From Candidatus Paceibacter sp. (lineage in GTDB: Bacteria; Patescibacteriota; Minisyncoccia; UBA6257; 02-FULL-45-10c), in the NCBI GenBank assembly GCA_020724845.1, contig DYGE01000006.1:1-51570 (forward strand): a DNA stretch of 51,570 nucleotides, written 5' to 3'. The position numbers and the translations under genes were made by a program. Positions 16,103-24,032 of this stretch are shown piece by piece. Position 1 is the first letter of the stretch. Each line of letters opens with the position of its first letter. A model generated the notes under the pieces. That model worked only from the letters and a program-made list of their open reading frames with translations. It was not told the origin of the DNA and ran no database searches.

Positions 16103-16459
16103 ATGAAGTATCTCAACATATCATTAATATATATTTTCAATCACCTCCTGGAGAGGATTTTAGATTTTTTCCGCCATTGGTATCTTGATGGTTTTTTGAA
16201 GGCGACTCACTGGTCTTTGAATATACTCGAGCGTTTTGACAGGGTTTTCGCGCTTAGAATAACCGTTAAAAATTGGCTTCAGCCGCTTTACCAGGATTAT
16301 ACGATCATCGGCTATCTTTGGGGCTTTCTCTTCAGAACTGTCAGAATTTTTTCCGGCCTCATTATTTACGCGATTTTTGTCTTATTATCATCCGCCACTT
16401 TTCTTGTTTGGGCCTCGATCCCGATTTATGTGATCTATCAGATTTTTTCAAATTTATGA
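16103..16459 (+). CDS. Small membrane protein coupled to ClpC-like ATPase
   Basis: A 118-residue protein with hydrophobic stretches near the N-terminus and two strong segments in the C-terminal half (GYLWGFLFRTVRIFSGLIIYAIFVLL and FLVWASIPIYVIYQIF). No family recognised. Its stop overlaps the start of the ClpC-like gene (ATGA at 16456-16459), so the two are translationally coupled. Since both are membrane proteins, a direct partnership is a reasonable inference. Confidence 0.78.
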   Translation: MKYLNISLIYIFNHLLERILDFFRHWYLDGFLKATHWSLNILERFDRVFALRITVKNWLQPLYQDYTIIGYLWGFLFRTVRIFSGLIIYAIFVLLSSATFLVWASIPIYVIYQIFSNL

Positions 16460-18987
16460 ACAATCAGACGAATCTTTATTTTTACGACGCCCGTCTTCAA
16501 ATGACTCATTTGGGCAGGTTGTTTGTCCGCATAGTTTTTTACTCGGCTTACGGCATATTAATAGCCGCTACAGCTGCTTTTTTGATATCGGATATTCCTT
16601 GGGTTTTTTGGTCCGGCATTTTGCTGTTGATTTTGCTGTTAGATCGCGTCAAGCATTTTGGCCAAGCTGAACGGTCATTGAGAAAGAGGAGGGTTTCTGG
16701 GGATATAAATTTAGGCAGATTCATCACTCCGGGCACTTTTAATATATTAGAATACGCCTTCGAAAGGGCCCTGGTTACCGGAGGCAACTTTTATCTCTTT
16801 ATTCTTAAAAAAGTTGCGGAAAGAAAGGACATTAAGGAGGGGCTCTTCCGAATGGACCTGAACCCGGCTGATGTCAGCAATAAGATAGAAGAAGAACTTC
16901 AAGAAAGCTTGGAGAAGAAAGAGTATTCCGGCGCCAAATTGGAACGTAAAAAAAGATTGCTGCGGGAAATTGAAAAGATATTAAAGATAGCATTTGAGCA
17001 GGCGATTGAGGCGGACGGCCGGTTTGTTGAGCCAAAAGATATTTTTGCGGCCTTAAGTTATTGCGAGAGCAGCGCGGTACTAAGGATACTTAAATTTTTT
17101 AATATTGATCCGGGAGATTTAGAAAACGCGCTAATCTTCAGCCGGTACCACAAAAAGTTTGGCTGGCTGCGAAAATTGCCCGCTACTCTCGGGGGGTTCG
17201 TCTATAAGCCATATAAAGTTCGTCACCGAATAATGAATCGCGCTTGGAGCGCCAGGCCAACGCCAACCCTCGATCAATTCAGCGAGGATTTGACTGATTA
17301 CGCGCGTTCGGAAAAAATAGGATTTTTAATCGGTCATGAGCTGGAATATGACCGCTTGGAGGATATTGTGTCTAGGCCTACAAAGCCGAACGTGCTTTTG
17401 ATTGGAGACCCCGGTTCCGGCAAAGAAACCTTGGTTCATCATTTGGCATATAAGATTACCAAAGACGAAGTTCCGGCGGAGCTTTTTGACAAAAGATTAG
17501 TCATGTTAAGGGTCGGAAGTCTGGTGGCTGGAATAAAAGAAGAGGGCGAGCTGCAGGCAAGGATTACAAAAATAATCGAAGAAATAATCCAGGCCGGAAA
17601 TATTATTTTATATATACCCGACGTTCACAATTTAATAAGAAGTTCTGGGCGTATTGGCATTAACGCGGCCGACGTTTTTCTTCCTGCTTTTAATTCCAGT
17701 GCTTTCTCTGTGATAGGCGCGACTCATTTTAAAGAATTTAAACAGACCATTGAGCCGCAAGTTGATTTTGCCAAGGCCTTTGAAGCGGTTCCGGTTCAGG
17801 AAATTTCAATTCCGGAAGCCATTCAACTTTTGGTATATGACAGTATTATTTTGGAGAGGCAATTCAAAGTCAAAATAACGTTTGGCGCGGTTAAGCAGTC
17901 AGTTACCCTGGCTTCCAAATATTTCCGCGACAAGTTGTTGCCGTCCGGCGCTGAAGATCTGCTGAAAGAGGCATTGTCTGACGCAAAAGACAAGGGTGAT
18001 AAGGTATTGAGCGCCGATGACGTGATCGATATTGCCCAAAGAAGGGTAAACATTCCGCTTCGGCAGGCGAGAGACGCGGAAGCTAAGAAATTGTTAAATT
18101 TGGAGAGCTTAATTCACCAGCGCTTGGTAGATCAGGAAGAGGCCGTCAAGGCCGTTTCACGGTCTTTGCGGGAATACCGCAGCGGGCTTTCCAGAAAAGG
18201 CGGTCCGATTGCCAGTTTTCTTTTTGTCGGTCCAACTGGCGTGGGAAAAACGGAGCTCTCAAAGATACTTTCTCAAATCCAGTTCGGATCCAAGGATGCC
18301 ATGATCCGTTTTGACATGTCCGAGTACCAGGACAAGCAGAGCATCTTTAGATTTATCGGCTCTCCGGATGGAAATATGCGCGGGAATCTTACTGAAGCAG
18401 TTCTTCAAAAACCCTATAGCTTGATCTTATTGGATGAGTTTGAAAAGGCGCATCCTGATATCCTAAATTTATTTTTGCAGGTTTTTGATGATGGCCGCCT
18501 TACCGACAATTTTGGCAAGGTGGTTGATTTCCAGAATACTATTATTATAGCCACCAGCAATGCCCACTCTAATTTTATAAAATCAGAAATTGAGTCCGGC
18601 AAATCCATGGCTGAAGTGGCGGAGGATCTTAAGAAAAAGTTGACGGAATATTTCCGCCCGGAATTGATTAACCGCTTCTCCGATATTATCGTTTTCAAAG
18701 GTTTATCAAAAACAGACATTATTGCCATAGCCGGAATTTTACTTGAAGATTTAAGGCAGGGCGTTCAGAAAGATCAGGGCATAGATTTGCGCTTTTCTGA
18801 AGAAGCGATTCGGCAGATCGCGGAATGGGGATTTGATCCGGTATTTGGGGCCAGGCCGCTGCGGGGTGTTATTTCCGAAAGGGTGAGAAGCGTGCTGGCA
18901 GAAAAGATATTAAAGAATGAAATTGATCGCGGCCAGGCAATTTCAATAAGCCTGAAGGATGGCCAGTTGGATTTCAGTTCCAAATAG
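16456..18987 (+). CDS. Membrane-anchored ClpC-like double AAA+ ATPase
   Basis: An 843-residue protein. Two transmembrane segments (about residues 22-63) come first. A Clp-N-like helical region follows, then D1 and D2 AAA+ modules. D2 is canonical: Walker A GPTGVGKT (592-599), Walker B LILLDEFEKA (656-665), a sensor region ATSNA and an arginine-finger region. D1 looks degenerate: Walker A GDPGSGKE has Glu instead of Thr/Ser after Lys, and Walker B reads YIPDVHNL with Val where the catalytic Glu is expected. Soluble ClpC unfolds proteins for ClpP. A membrane form with one active ring would suggest membrane-protein or export quality control (inference). ATG 16456 was chosen because it couples to the upstream stop; an earlier ATG in the frame would overlap the membrane gene by 190 nt. 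Confidence 0.9.
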   Translation: MNNQTNLYFYDARLQMTHLGRLFVRIVFYSAYGILIAATAAFLISDIPWVFWSGILLLILLLDRVKHFGQAERSLRKRRVSGDINLGRFITPGTFNILEYAFERALVTGGNFYLFILKKVAERKDIKEGLFRMDLNPADVSNKIEEELQESLEKKEYSGAKLERKKRLLREIEKILKIAFEQAIEADGRFVEPKDIFAALSYCESSAVLRILKFFNIDPGDLENALIFSRYHKKFGWLRKLPATLGGFVYKPYKVRHRIMNRAWSARPTPTLDQFSEDLTDYARSEKIGFLIGHELEYDRLEDIVSRPTKPNVLLIGDPGSGKETLVHHLAYKITKDEVPAELFDKRLVMLRVGSLVAGIKEEGELQARITKIIEEIIQAGNIILYIPDVHNLIRSSGRIGINAADVFLPAFNSSAFSVIGATHFKEFKQTIEPQVDFAKAFEAVPVQEISIPEAIQLLVYDSIILERQFKVKITFGAVKQSVTLASKYFRDKLLPSGAEDLLKEALSDAKDKGDKVLSADDVIDIAQRRVNIPLRQARDAEAKKLLNLESLIHQRLVDQEEAVKAVSRSLREYRSGLSRKGGPIASFLFVGPTGVGKTELSKILSQIQFGSKDAMIRFDMSEYQDKQSIFRFIGSPDGNMRGNLTEAVLQKPYSLILLDEFEKAHPDILNLFLQVFDDGRLTDNFGKVVDFQNTIIIATSNAHSNFIKSEIESGKSMAEVAEDLKKKLTEYFRPELINRFSDIIVFKGLSKTDIIAIAGILLEDLRQGVQKDQGIDLRFSEEAIRQIAEWGFDPVFGARPLRGVISERVRSVLAEKILKNEIDRGQAISISLKDGQLDFSSK

Positions 18988-18992
18988 AACTC

Positions 18993-19661
18993 ATGGTTAA
19001 TATTGATTTTTCTAATTTAAGGCTTCCTAACGTCAGCAGGTTTATTAAGTTATTTATGTTGGCTGATCTTCTTTTACTAGCTGGCTGGGGACTTGTAAAT
19101 CCGGTGTTCTCAATTTTTGTGATCCAGCAGATTAGTGGAGCTACTCTTGTTACGGTCGGGGCTTTGTCCGCGATATATTTTATACCGAAAGCGATTTTGC
19201 AGATACCCATATCCCTTTTTTTAGATAGCACGAAGGGGGAAAAAGACGATTTCTATTCTATGATCATCGGATTAATGATTATTTCCATTTCGGTTTTCAG
19301 TCTTATGATTGCCAAGGAGGTGTGGCATGTGTACTTGATAGAGCTGACTAAGGCGGTCGGGTTTGCTTTTTATGTGCCGCCGTGGAACGCCATTTTTTCC
19401 AGGCATTTGGACAAGGATCATGCCGTCTTCGACTGGGCGCTGCACAGCAGTGTCGCCGGGGGGAGTATGGGAATTGCCGGATTTTTAGGCGGAGTTATAG
19501 CTAAGGCCGCCGGATTTAACCTACTTTTTCTCGTTGTCGGCTTAATGTCTCTACTTTCTGCCGGGGTGGTGCTTTTTGCTCCTGATGTAATTTTGCCTAG
19601 GAAAACTAGTTCTGAAGTTAAGCATGTTCCGTTGATTGTCAACGAAAACAAGCGGATTTGA
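18993..19661 (+). CDS. Half-size MFS-like membrane protein
   Basis: A 222-residue protein with about six transmembrane helices resembling one half of a major facilitator transporter (for example LLLAGWGLVNPVFSIFVIQQI, KAILQIPISLFLDSTKGEKDD as the helix 2-3 loop, and FYVPPWNAIFSRHLDK). Full MFS proteins have twelve helices. There is no continuation after the stop, and the gene ends just before a terminator, so it appears to be a genuine short gene rather than a frameshift. It could act as a homodimer. It starts 5 nt after the ClpC-like gene. Confidence 0.75.
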   Translation: MVNIDFSNLRLPNVSRFIKLFMLADLLLLAGWGLVNPVFSIFVIQQISGATLVTVGALSAIYFIPKAILQIPISLFLDSTKGEKDDFYSMIIGLMIISISVFSLMIAKEVWHVYLIELTKAVGFAFYVPPWNAIFSRHLDKDHAVFDWALHSSVAGGSMGIAGFLGGVIAKAAGFNLLFLVVGLMSLLSAGVVLFAPDVILPRKTSSEVKHVPLIVNENKRI

Positions 19662-19680
19662 AATTCTTTCCCCAAAAATA

Positions 19681-19710
19681 ACCCCCAGCTGAATAAGCCG
19701 GGGGCTTTAA
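19681..19710. terminator. Bidirectional terminator
   Basis: CCCCCAGCT / AGCCGGGGG stem followed by a T-rich tract, between the converging MFS and lipoprotein genes. Confidence 0.75.
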
Positions 19711-20346
19711 TTACGGTAGGGGCAGGTATTTTCTGATATCAATATCTATCCTCGGCACTCCGATGAACTCCCCCATAATTTGCAGGAAGGCGCTTTGTCG
19801 TTCGTGGTTTTTAATCGGTTTTCCATTATTATCGACTCCGGCTACCCTATCCAATCCGCTTTCCGCGTCCTTTTTGAAGATAATAGTTAAAGAGATACTT
19901 CTGCCTTTCGCATAAGTGTCTTTGTGGTTGACATAGGTAAAGGTGCGATCGGTGCGAACTTTTATGTCTTTTGCGCGGCACCGTATGGCGGAATAGGGTT
20001 TTCTAACCCGAATAGCTTCCTCCATGCTGGCATGCTTGACTTGCGCGCTACCGAGCACCATTTGTGAGGTTTCCAGCCACCCAATGCTTTCACAGGGTTG
20101 CTTTTCTAGTCCGGGATCAAAGCCCAATTCTTTCACTTGATTCTTGGTCAGTCCGTCTGTTACTTTTGAGGCCGCAAGCAGAAACTGGGAAATATCATTC
20201 CCGAAATTTCCTTGCACCTCAACGATTTTCTGGTCTCTTTTGAAAATTGGCGTTCGGCCCCATTGTTTTTCTGTCGGATACCTCGGCGGGGAGGCGCAGG
20301 CTGTTAGCAGTGAAATTGAGGCGAAAAAGAGCAGGGATTTTCTCAT
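19711..20346 (-). CDS. Predicted lipoprotein
   Basis: A 211-residue protein with a lipoprotein signal peptide: basic start MRKS, hydrophobic core LLFFASISLL, and lipobox LTAC with the lipidated Cys at residue 17. The rest (ASPPRYPTEKQWGRTPIFK..., then TYVNHKDTYAKGRSISLTIIFKKD) looks like a secreted alpha/beta protein. Three further cysteines are seen. No family recognised. It is a single-gene unit on the minus strand with its own promoter. A GTG directly upstream of the chosen ATG could also start it. Confidence 0.78.
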   Translation of the reverse strand: MRKSLLFFASISLLTACASPPRYPTEKQWGRTPIFKRDQKIVEVQGNFGNDISQFLLAASKVTDGLTKNQVKELGFDPGLEKQPCESIGWLETSQMVLGSAQVKHASMEEAIRVRKPYSAIRCRAKDIKVRTDRTFTYVNHKDTYAKGRSISLTIIFKKDAESGLDRVAGVDNNGKPIKNHERQSAFLQIMGEFIGVPRIDIDIRKYLPLP

Positions 20347-20382
20347 CACGCGCTTTTTCGTTAATCAAGGTTCGTTGCGTAG

Positions 20383-20411
20383 ATATTAGCACACATCCGC
20401 GTTGCTTACAA
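20383..20411 (-). promoter_or_regulatory. Promoter of the lipoprotein gene
   Basis: On the minus strand: TTGTAA, 17-nt spacer, TAATAT (-10 at 20383-20388), leaving a leader of about 30 nt. Confidence 0.6.
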
Positions 20412-20452
20412 TATGCGGTTTTCGGCGCAAAGAAATGATTTTTAATGCGTTG

Positions 20453-20458
20453 TATAAT
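20453..20458 (+). promoter_or_regulatory. -10 box of polX operon (leaderless)
   Basis: TATAAT preceded by TG, ending 9 nt before the polX ATG. Confidence 0.7.
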
Positions 20459-20467
20459 TAAATAAAC

Positions 20468-22219
20468 ATGGATAATAAAGAAATCGCCAAAATCTTAAAT
20501 GAGATAGGCATTTATCTGGAAATGGACGGGATTTCTTTTAAGCCCAGGGCGTATGAGAAGGCGGCCGAAGCTATTTTTTCTCTGGATGAAGATTTAAAAG
20601 AAATTTATCGCAAAGGAGGATTAAAGGCGCTGGAAGAAATTCCTGGCGTTGGAGTTTCTATTGCGGAAAAAATAGAGGAGCTTCTGAAAACCGGCAAGTC
20701 AAAATATCACCAGCGGCTAAAAAAGAAAATGCCTGTTCAGGTTGCCGAGTTGACCGCCATAGAAGGGGTTGGACCGAAGCATGTTAAGGCCCTCTATAAA
20801 AAATTAAAAATTAAAAATCTGAAAGACCTGGAAAAAGCCGCTAAAGCGGAGAAGATCAGAAAGCTGCCTGGATTTGGGACTAAGAGCGAAGAAAACATCC
20901 TTAAGGGAATAGAATTTCTAAAGAAATCCGGGAATCGCTTTGTGCTTGGGTTTGTTATGCCGCGGATCAGGGAAATAGAATCCCGCCTTAAAAGATTAAA
21001 AGAAGTTAAAAAATTAGTAATCGCGGGATCAGTGCGTCGCAGAAAAGAAACGATAGGCGATGTGGATATTTTAGTTGTTGCTAAAAATTCCAGGAAGTCC
21101 TCCTTCGCTAAAGCTACGGCGGATGAAATTAGAATTTCAGATTATTTTGTGGCAATGCCGGAAGTGGCGCATGTCTACGCGCATGGCGATACCAAATCAG
21201 CTGTAAAGTTACGAAATGGGTTAGACGTTGACGTGCGAGTGGTTCCTGAAGAATCATATGGCGCGGCATTAAATTATTTCACAGGATCGAAAGATCATAA
21301 TATTGAGCTAAGAAAAATTGCCATTGAAAATGGATGGAAGCTTAGCGAATACGGGTTATTTAAGGGCAAAAAACAAGTTGCCGGGAGGACTGAAGAGGGT
21401 TTATATAAAAAACTCGGGTTGCGTTATATAGAGCCGGAATTAAGGGAAATGGCCGGAGAGATTGAAGCGTCGCGGGCTGGTAAATTGCCAGATTTGATTG
21501 GCTACGGTGACTTGAGGGGCGATTTGCAGGTACAGACCAATTGGACCGACGGCGCCGATTCCATAGAAGATATGACTAAGGAGGCAATTGCGCTCGGGCT
21601 TGAATATATTGCCATCACCGACCACACCAAGCGCTTGGCAATGACCGGGGGGCTGGATGGAAAGAAAATCAAAAAGCAGTGGCTGGAAATAGACAGATTA
21701 AATAAAAGATACAAAGGGAAAATTAAAATTTTAAAAGGAACGGAGTGCGACGTATTGAAAGACGGCTCTATGGATTTACCGAACGAAATTTTGGCAAAAT
21801 GTGATGTTGTGGGCGCGTCAGTTCATTCTCTCTTTAATCTGTCAAAAAAAGATCAAACGGAACGCATAAAGCGGGCGATGAACAATCCGCACGTGGATAT
21901 CATTTTTCACCCTACCGGAAGGGTAATTAATAAGCGGGATGCCTACCAGGTTGATATGGACGAGCTAATAAGTCATTCCAGGAAAACTAAAACAGTCATG
22001 GAGATTAACGCATATCCTGACCGTTTAGATTTGAAAGATGAGCATATCAGAAAATGTGTTGAGGCGGGGGTTAAGATGTCTATTGATTCCGACGCTCACA
22101 CGACAAGTCATATGAGGTTCTTAGAGTATGGAATTGCTCAAGCAAGAAGGGGGTGGTCAGAAAAGAAAGATATTATTAATGCATGGCCATTGGAGAAGAT
22201 GTTGAAAATGTTGAAATAA
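20468..22219 (+). CDS. polX: DNA polymerase X with PHP domain
   Basis: Family X repair polymerase plus a PHP phosphoesterase domain, used in gap filling and base excision repair. In order: an 8-kDa-like HhH region (LEEIPGVGVSIAEKIEELL), a second HhH (IEGVGPKHVKALYKKL), the palm with GSVRRRKETIGDVDILV (metal Asp198 and Asp200), then the PHP domain (AITDHTKR, GTECDV, ASVHS, FHPTGR, SIDSDAH). The first PHP metal motif reads DLQVQ (352-356) instead of the common HxH, so one metal site may be changed. A dispersed-repeat peptide SSFAKATADE interrupts the palm at 211-220. At 583 residues it has normal length. First gene of a repair operon with Nudix and Ogt-like genes. Confidence 0.95.
   Translation: MDNKEIAKILNEIGIYLEMDGISFKPRAYEKAAEAIFSLDEDLKEIYRKGGLKALEEIPGVGVSIAEKIEELLKTGKSKYHQRLKKKMPVQVAELTAIEGVGPKHVKALYKKLKIKNLKDLEKAAKAEKIRKLPGFGTKSEENILKGIEFLKKSGNRFVLGFVMPRIREIESRLKRLKEVKKLVIAGSVRRRKETIGDVDILVVAKNSRKSSFAKATADEIRISDYFVAMPEVAHVYAHGDTKSAVKLRNGLDVDVRVVPEESYGAALNYFTGSKDHNIELRKIAIENGWKLSEYGLFKGKKQVAGRTEEGLYKKLGLRYIEPELREMAGEIEASRAGKLPDLIGYGDLRGDLQVQTNWTDGADSIEDMTKEAIALGLEYIAITDHTKRLAMTGGLDGKKIKKQWLEIDRLNKRYKGKIKILKGTECDVLKDGSMDLPNEILAKCDVVGASVHSLFNLSKKDQTERIKRAMNNPHVDIIFHPTGRVINKRDAYQVDMDELISHSRKTKTVMEINAYPDRLDLKDEHIRKCVEAGVKMSIDSDAHTTSHMRFLEYGIAQARRGWSEKKDIINAWPLEKMLKMLK
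21098..21127 (+). repeat. In-frame palindromic repeat inside polX (FAKATADE element)
   Basis: Imperfect inverted repeat with arms TCCTCCTTCGCT and AGCTACGGCGGA around a short AA centre. It is read in frame as SSFAKATADE between conserved palm strands. I associate this peptide with a dispersed repeat seen in many Parcubacteria proteins (from memory, not checked). Confidence 0.65.
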
Positions 22220-22260
22220 CAGAGTTATACTAAAAGAGCTGGGTATTGCCCATTACTTTT

Positions 22261-22743
22261 ATGCCCCGAGAAATATCGGCTGGGATAATTATATATAAGC
22301 GAATGAAGGATAGGGATGGCCGGATAGATACTAAATATCTGTTACTTTATCATGGTAGGGGATATTGGAATTTCCCAAAAGGCAAGATAGAGAAGGATGA
22401 GCGCAGCCATCAAACCGCCCTTCGGGAAGTTGCCGAGGAAACCGGAATACCATCCAGATTTTTGCGCTTGGAGAAGAACTTCAAGATGACAGATAAATAT
22501 GTTTTTCAGTTTGAGGGCAAAAAGGTATTTAAAATAGTTATTTTTTTCTTGGCGCAATCTCACAGATCGCAAGTGCGATTGTCTTATGAGCATGAAGGTT
22601 ACGGATGGTTCCTGTATCGCGACGCAATGAGGTTGTTAAAGCATAAAAACAGCAAAGAAATTCTTAAAAAAGCCAATGAACATTTACAGCGGAAGCTTCA
22701 GCAAAAGGGTCCTCAAGGTGGTCCGGAGAATACCCAGGGGTAA
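22261..22743 (+). CDS. Nudix hydrolase
   Basis: Pyrophosphohydrolase of 160 residues with a complete Nudix box (G41, E47, REVAEETGI at 55-63), so Mg2+-dependent cleavage of a nucleoside-diphosphate-linked substrate is expected. WNFPKGKIEKDE before the box resembles diadenosine-polyphosphate or RNA-cap type enzymes, but MutT-like sanitation is possible in this repair operon. ATG 22261 is preferred; a TTG at 22246 would add five residues. The 3' end overlaps the next gene by 68 nt and codes for a Gln/Gly-rich tail. Confidence 0.9.
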   Translation: MPREISAGIIIYKRMKDRDGRIDTKYLLLYHGRGYWNFPKGKIEKDERSHQTALREVAEETGIPSRFLRLEKNFKMTDKYVFQFEGKKVFKIVIFFLAQSHRSQVRLSYEHEGYGWFLYRDAMRLLKHKNSKEILKKANEHLQRKLQQKGPQGGPENTQG

Positions 22744-22942
22744 AGTCCTAACATATCAGCAAGTGGCGAGATTGTCTGGAAGCCCTAGGGCTTATAGGGC
22801 CGTCGGAAACATCTTAAACAAAAACCGAGATTTCCAAAATATTCCTTGCCACAGAGTTATCCGCAGTGACGGCAAAATTGGCGGCTATAACAAGGGAACG
22901 GAGAAAAAATCCGCTCTTCTTGAAAAAGAAGGGGCCAAATAA
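22676..22942 (+). CDS. Minimal O6-alkylguanine alkyltransferase-like protein
   Basis: An 88-residue protein equal to just the DNA-binding/active-site domain of Ogt/MGMT: winged helix VLKVVRRIPRGKVLTYQQVA, then RAVGNILNKN and the active-site motif IPCHRVIRSDG with Cys58 retained. Because the PCHR cysteine is present, this is closer to a true alkyltransferase than to the Trp-containing ATL proteins, although the N-terminal domain is missing. It overlaps the Nudix gene by 68 nt, which strongly suggests coupling. Likely role is direct reversal or recognition of alkylated guanine. Confidence 0.88.
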   Translation: MNIYSGSFSKRVLKVVRRIPRGKVLTYQQVARLSGSPRAYRAVGNILNKNRDFQNIPCHRVIRSDGKIGGYNKGTEKKSALLEKEGAK

Positions 22943-22967
22943 AAAATAGCCCGTGAGGGCTATTTTT
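22942..22967. terminator. Bidirectional terminator, repair operon / rplT
   Basis: Stem AAAAATAGCCC / GGGCTATTTTT (11 bp) with loop GTGA, between converging transcription units. It overlaps the rplT stop region. Confidence 0.88.
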
Positions 22968-23310
22968 ACTTGATGGCCGCCAACACCTTTTCAAAAACTT
23001 TTGGTTCATTTCTGGCGAGATCGGCCAATGTCTTCCTGTCTAATTTAACATTAGATTTTTTTAGTTTGTTGACTAATTCGCTGTATTTTAACCCGTTAGC
23101 TCTGGCAGCGGCGTTGACTTGAACATTCCAAAGCGCGCGATAATCCCGTTTCTTTTGCTTTCTTCCCTGAAAGGCGTGGGACCAGGCATGCAGAAGGGCT
23201 TCTTTAGCGGCTCTTTCTTTTGACTTTCTGCCCCAGCGGAATCCCTTGGTATATTTCAGTATCTTTTTTCTTTTTTTATTGGCAATTGTGCCTCTTTTGA
23301 CTCTAGACAT
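22966..23310 (-). CDS. rplT: 50S ribosomal protein L20
   Basis: A 114-residue basic protein essential for early 50S assembly. The start is set at MSRVKRGTIANKKRKKIL, the family start; a few extra upstream codons are in frame but lie inside rpmI. KGFRWGRKSKERAAKEALLHAWSHAFQGRKQKKRDYRALW is diagnostic. It overlaps the rpmI end by 8 nt. Third gene of the infC-rpmI-rplT operon. Confidence 0.97.
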   Translation of the reverse strand: MSRVKRGTIANKKRKKILKYTKGFRWGRKSKERAAKEALLHAWSHAFQGRKQKKRDYRALWNVQVNAAARANGLKYSELVNKLKKSNVKLDRKTLADLARNEPKVFEKVLAAIK

Positions 23311-23476
23311 ATTTTTTGAATACTTTAGCATCCGCCGACTTCAAAGACGTTCGCTTTCTTTTATTGCGAGTCTGTTTGCCGGATCGCTTTGCGCGGAAGT
23401 GGTCTTGTGCCATCTTCCGACGGATTAACTTCCCTTTTCTGGTGACCTTGAATCTTTTTTTGAAACTTTTTTTCAT
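23303..23476 (-). CDS. rpmI: 50S ribosomal protein L35
   Basis: A 57-residue, very basic protein. It starts MKKSFKKRFKVTRKGKLIRR and has the family stretch RRKMAQDHFRAKRSGKQTRNKR. It ends in a TAG that overlaps the rplT start by 8 nt, a coupling arrangement. It is placed between infC and rplT as in most bacteria. Confidence 0.95.
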   Translation of the reverse strand: MKKSFKKRFKVTRKGKLIRRKMAQDHFRAKRSGKQTRNKRKRTSLKSADAKVFKKYV

Positions 23477-23496
23477 GGATATATGGATATTTTTAT

Positions 23497-23994
23497 TTAT
23501 TTTTTTGCTATTTGCACATTGAACCCCCTGCCGCCATACTTTGGCTCCAGGAGAACCTTATGATTTTGATCTATAATCTTCAAAAAGTCCAGTAATTTTT
23601 GTTTTGCCCAATCTTTATTGGCCTTTTCCCTGCCTCGCATAATTAGCTGAATTTCAACTGGGTTTCCATCTTCTAAAAACTCGTTAACTTTTTTCGCCTT
23701 GACCGCCAAATCATGTTCGGCAGCCCTGGCGCTGATTCGCACCTGTTTCAGCTCTTGAGTTTTCTGTTGAGCCTTTTGTTTTTTAAGCTTTTTTTCCTCC
23801 TGATACCGGTATTTATCAAAGCTCATTATCTTTGCCACCGGCGGATTGGCGTTGGGGGAAATTTCTATCAAATCCAGGCCCCGCTCTTTTGCCCTCTGAA
23901 GCGCGGCCTGTAGTGATAAAAGGCCGAGGTTTTCTCCGGCTTCATCAATGACCCTTAATTCTTGGGCGGTTATTTTTTCGTTAATTCTAGCCAA
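23497..23994 (-). CDS. infC: Translation initiation factor IF-3
   Basis: A 165-residue protein that monitors start-codon selection and ribosome recycling. N-domain (ARINEKITAQELRVIDEAGENLGLLSLQAAL) and C-domain (KQVRISARAAEHDLAVKAKKVNEFL, then GGRGFNVQIAKK) are both complete. It starts at TTG (23992-23994). infC often uses rare start codons so that IF-3 can repress its own translation, and a TTG start here would fit. Its promoter lies within the 3' end of prs and leaves almost no leader. Confidence 0.96.
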   Translation of the reverse strand: MARINEKITAQELRVIDEAGENLGLLSLQAALQRAKERGLDLIEISPNANPPVAKIMSFDKYRYQEEKKLKKQKAQQKTQELKQVRISARAAEHDLAVKAKKVNEFLEDGNPVEIQLIMRGREKANKDWAKQKLLDFLKIIDQNHKVLLEPKYGGRGFNVQIAKK

Positions 23995-24003
23995 TGTTTT
24001 AGA

Positions 24004-24032
24004 ATCTTATCAGATTTATAGATTATTTGCAA
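24004..24032 (-). promoter_or_regulatory. Promoter of infC-rpmI-rplT
   Basis: On the minus strand: TTGCAA, 17-nt spacer, TAAGAT, 9 nt before the TTG start of infC. The -35 lies inside the prs coding end. Confidence 0.65.

Noticed and set aside
16273-16455. 61-residue N-terminal extension of the ClpC-like ATPase
   Set aside because: It would be read out of frame through the coupled membrane-protein gene; ATG 16456 overlaps that gene's stop as expected for coupling.
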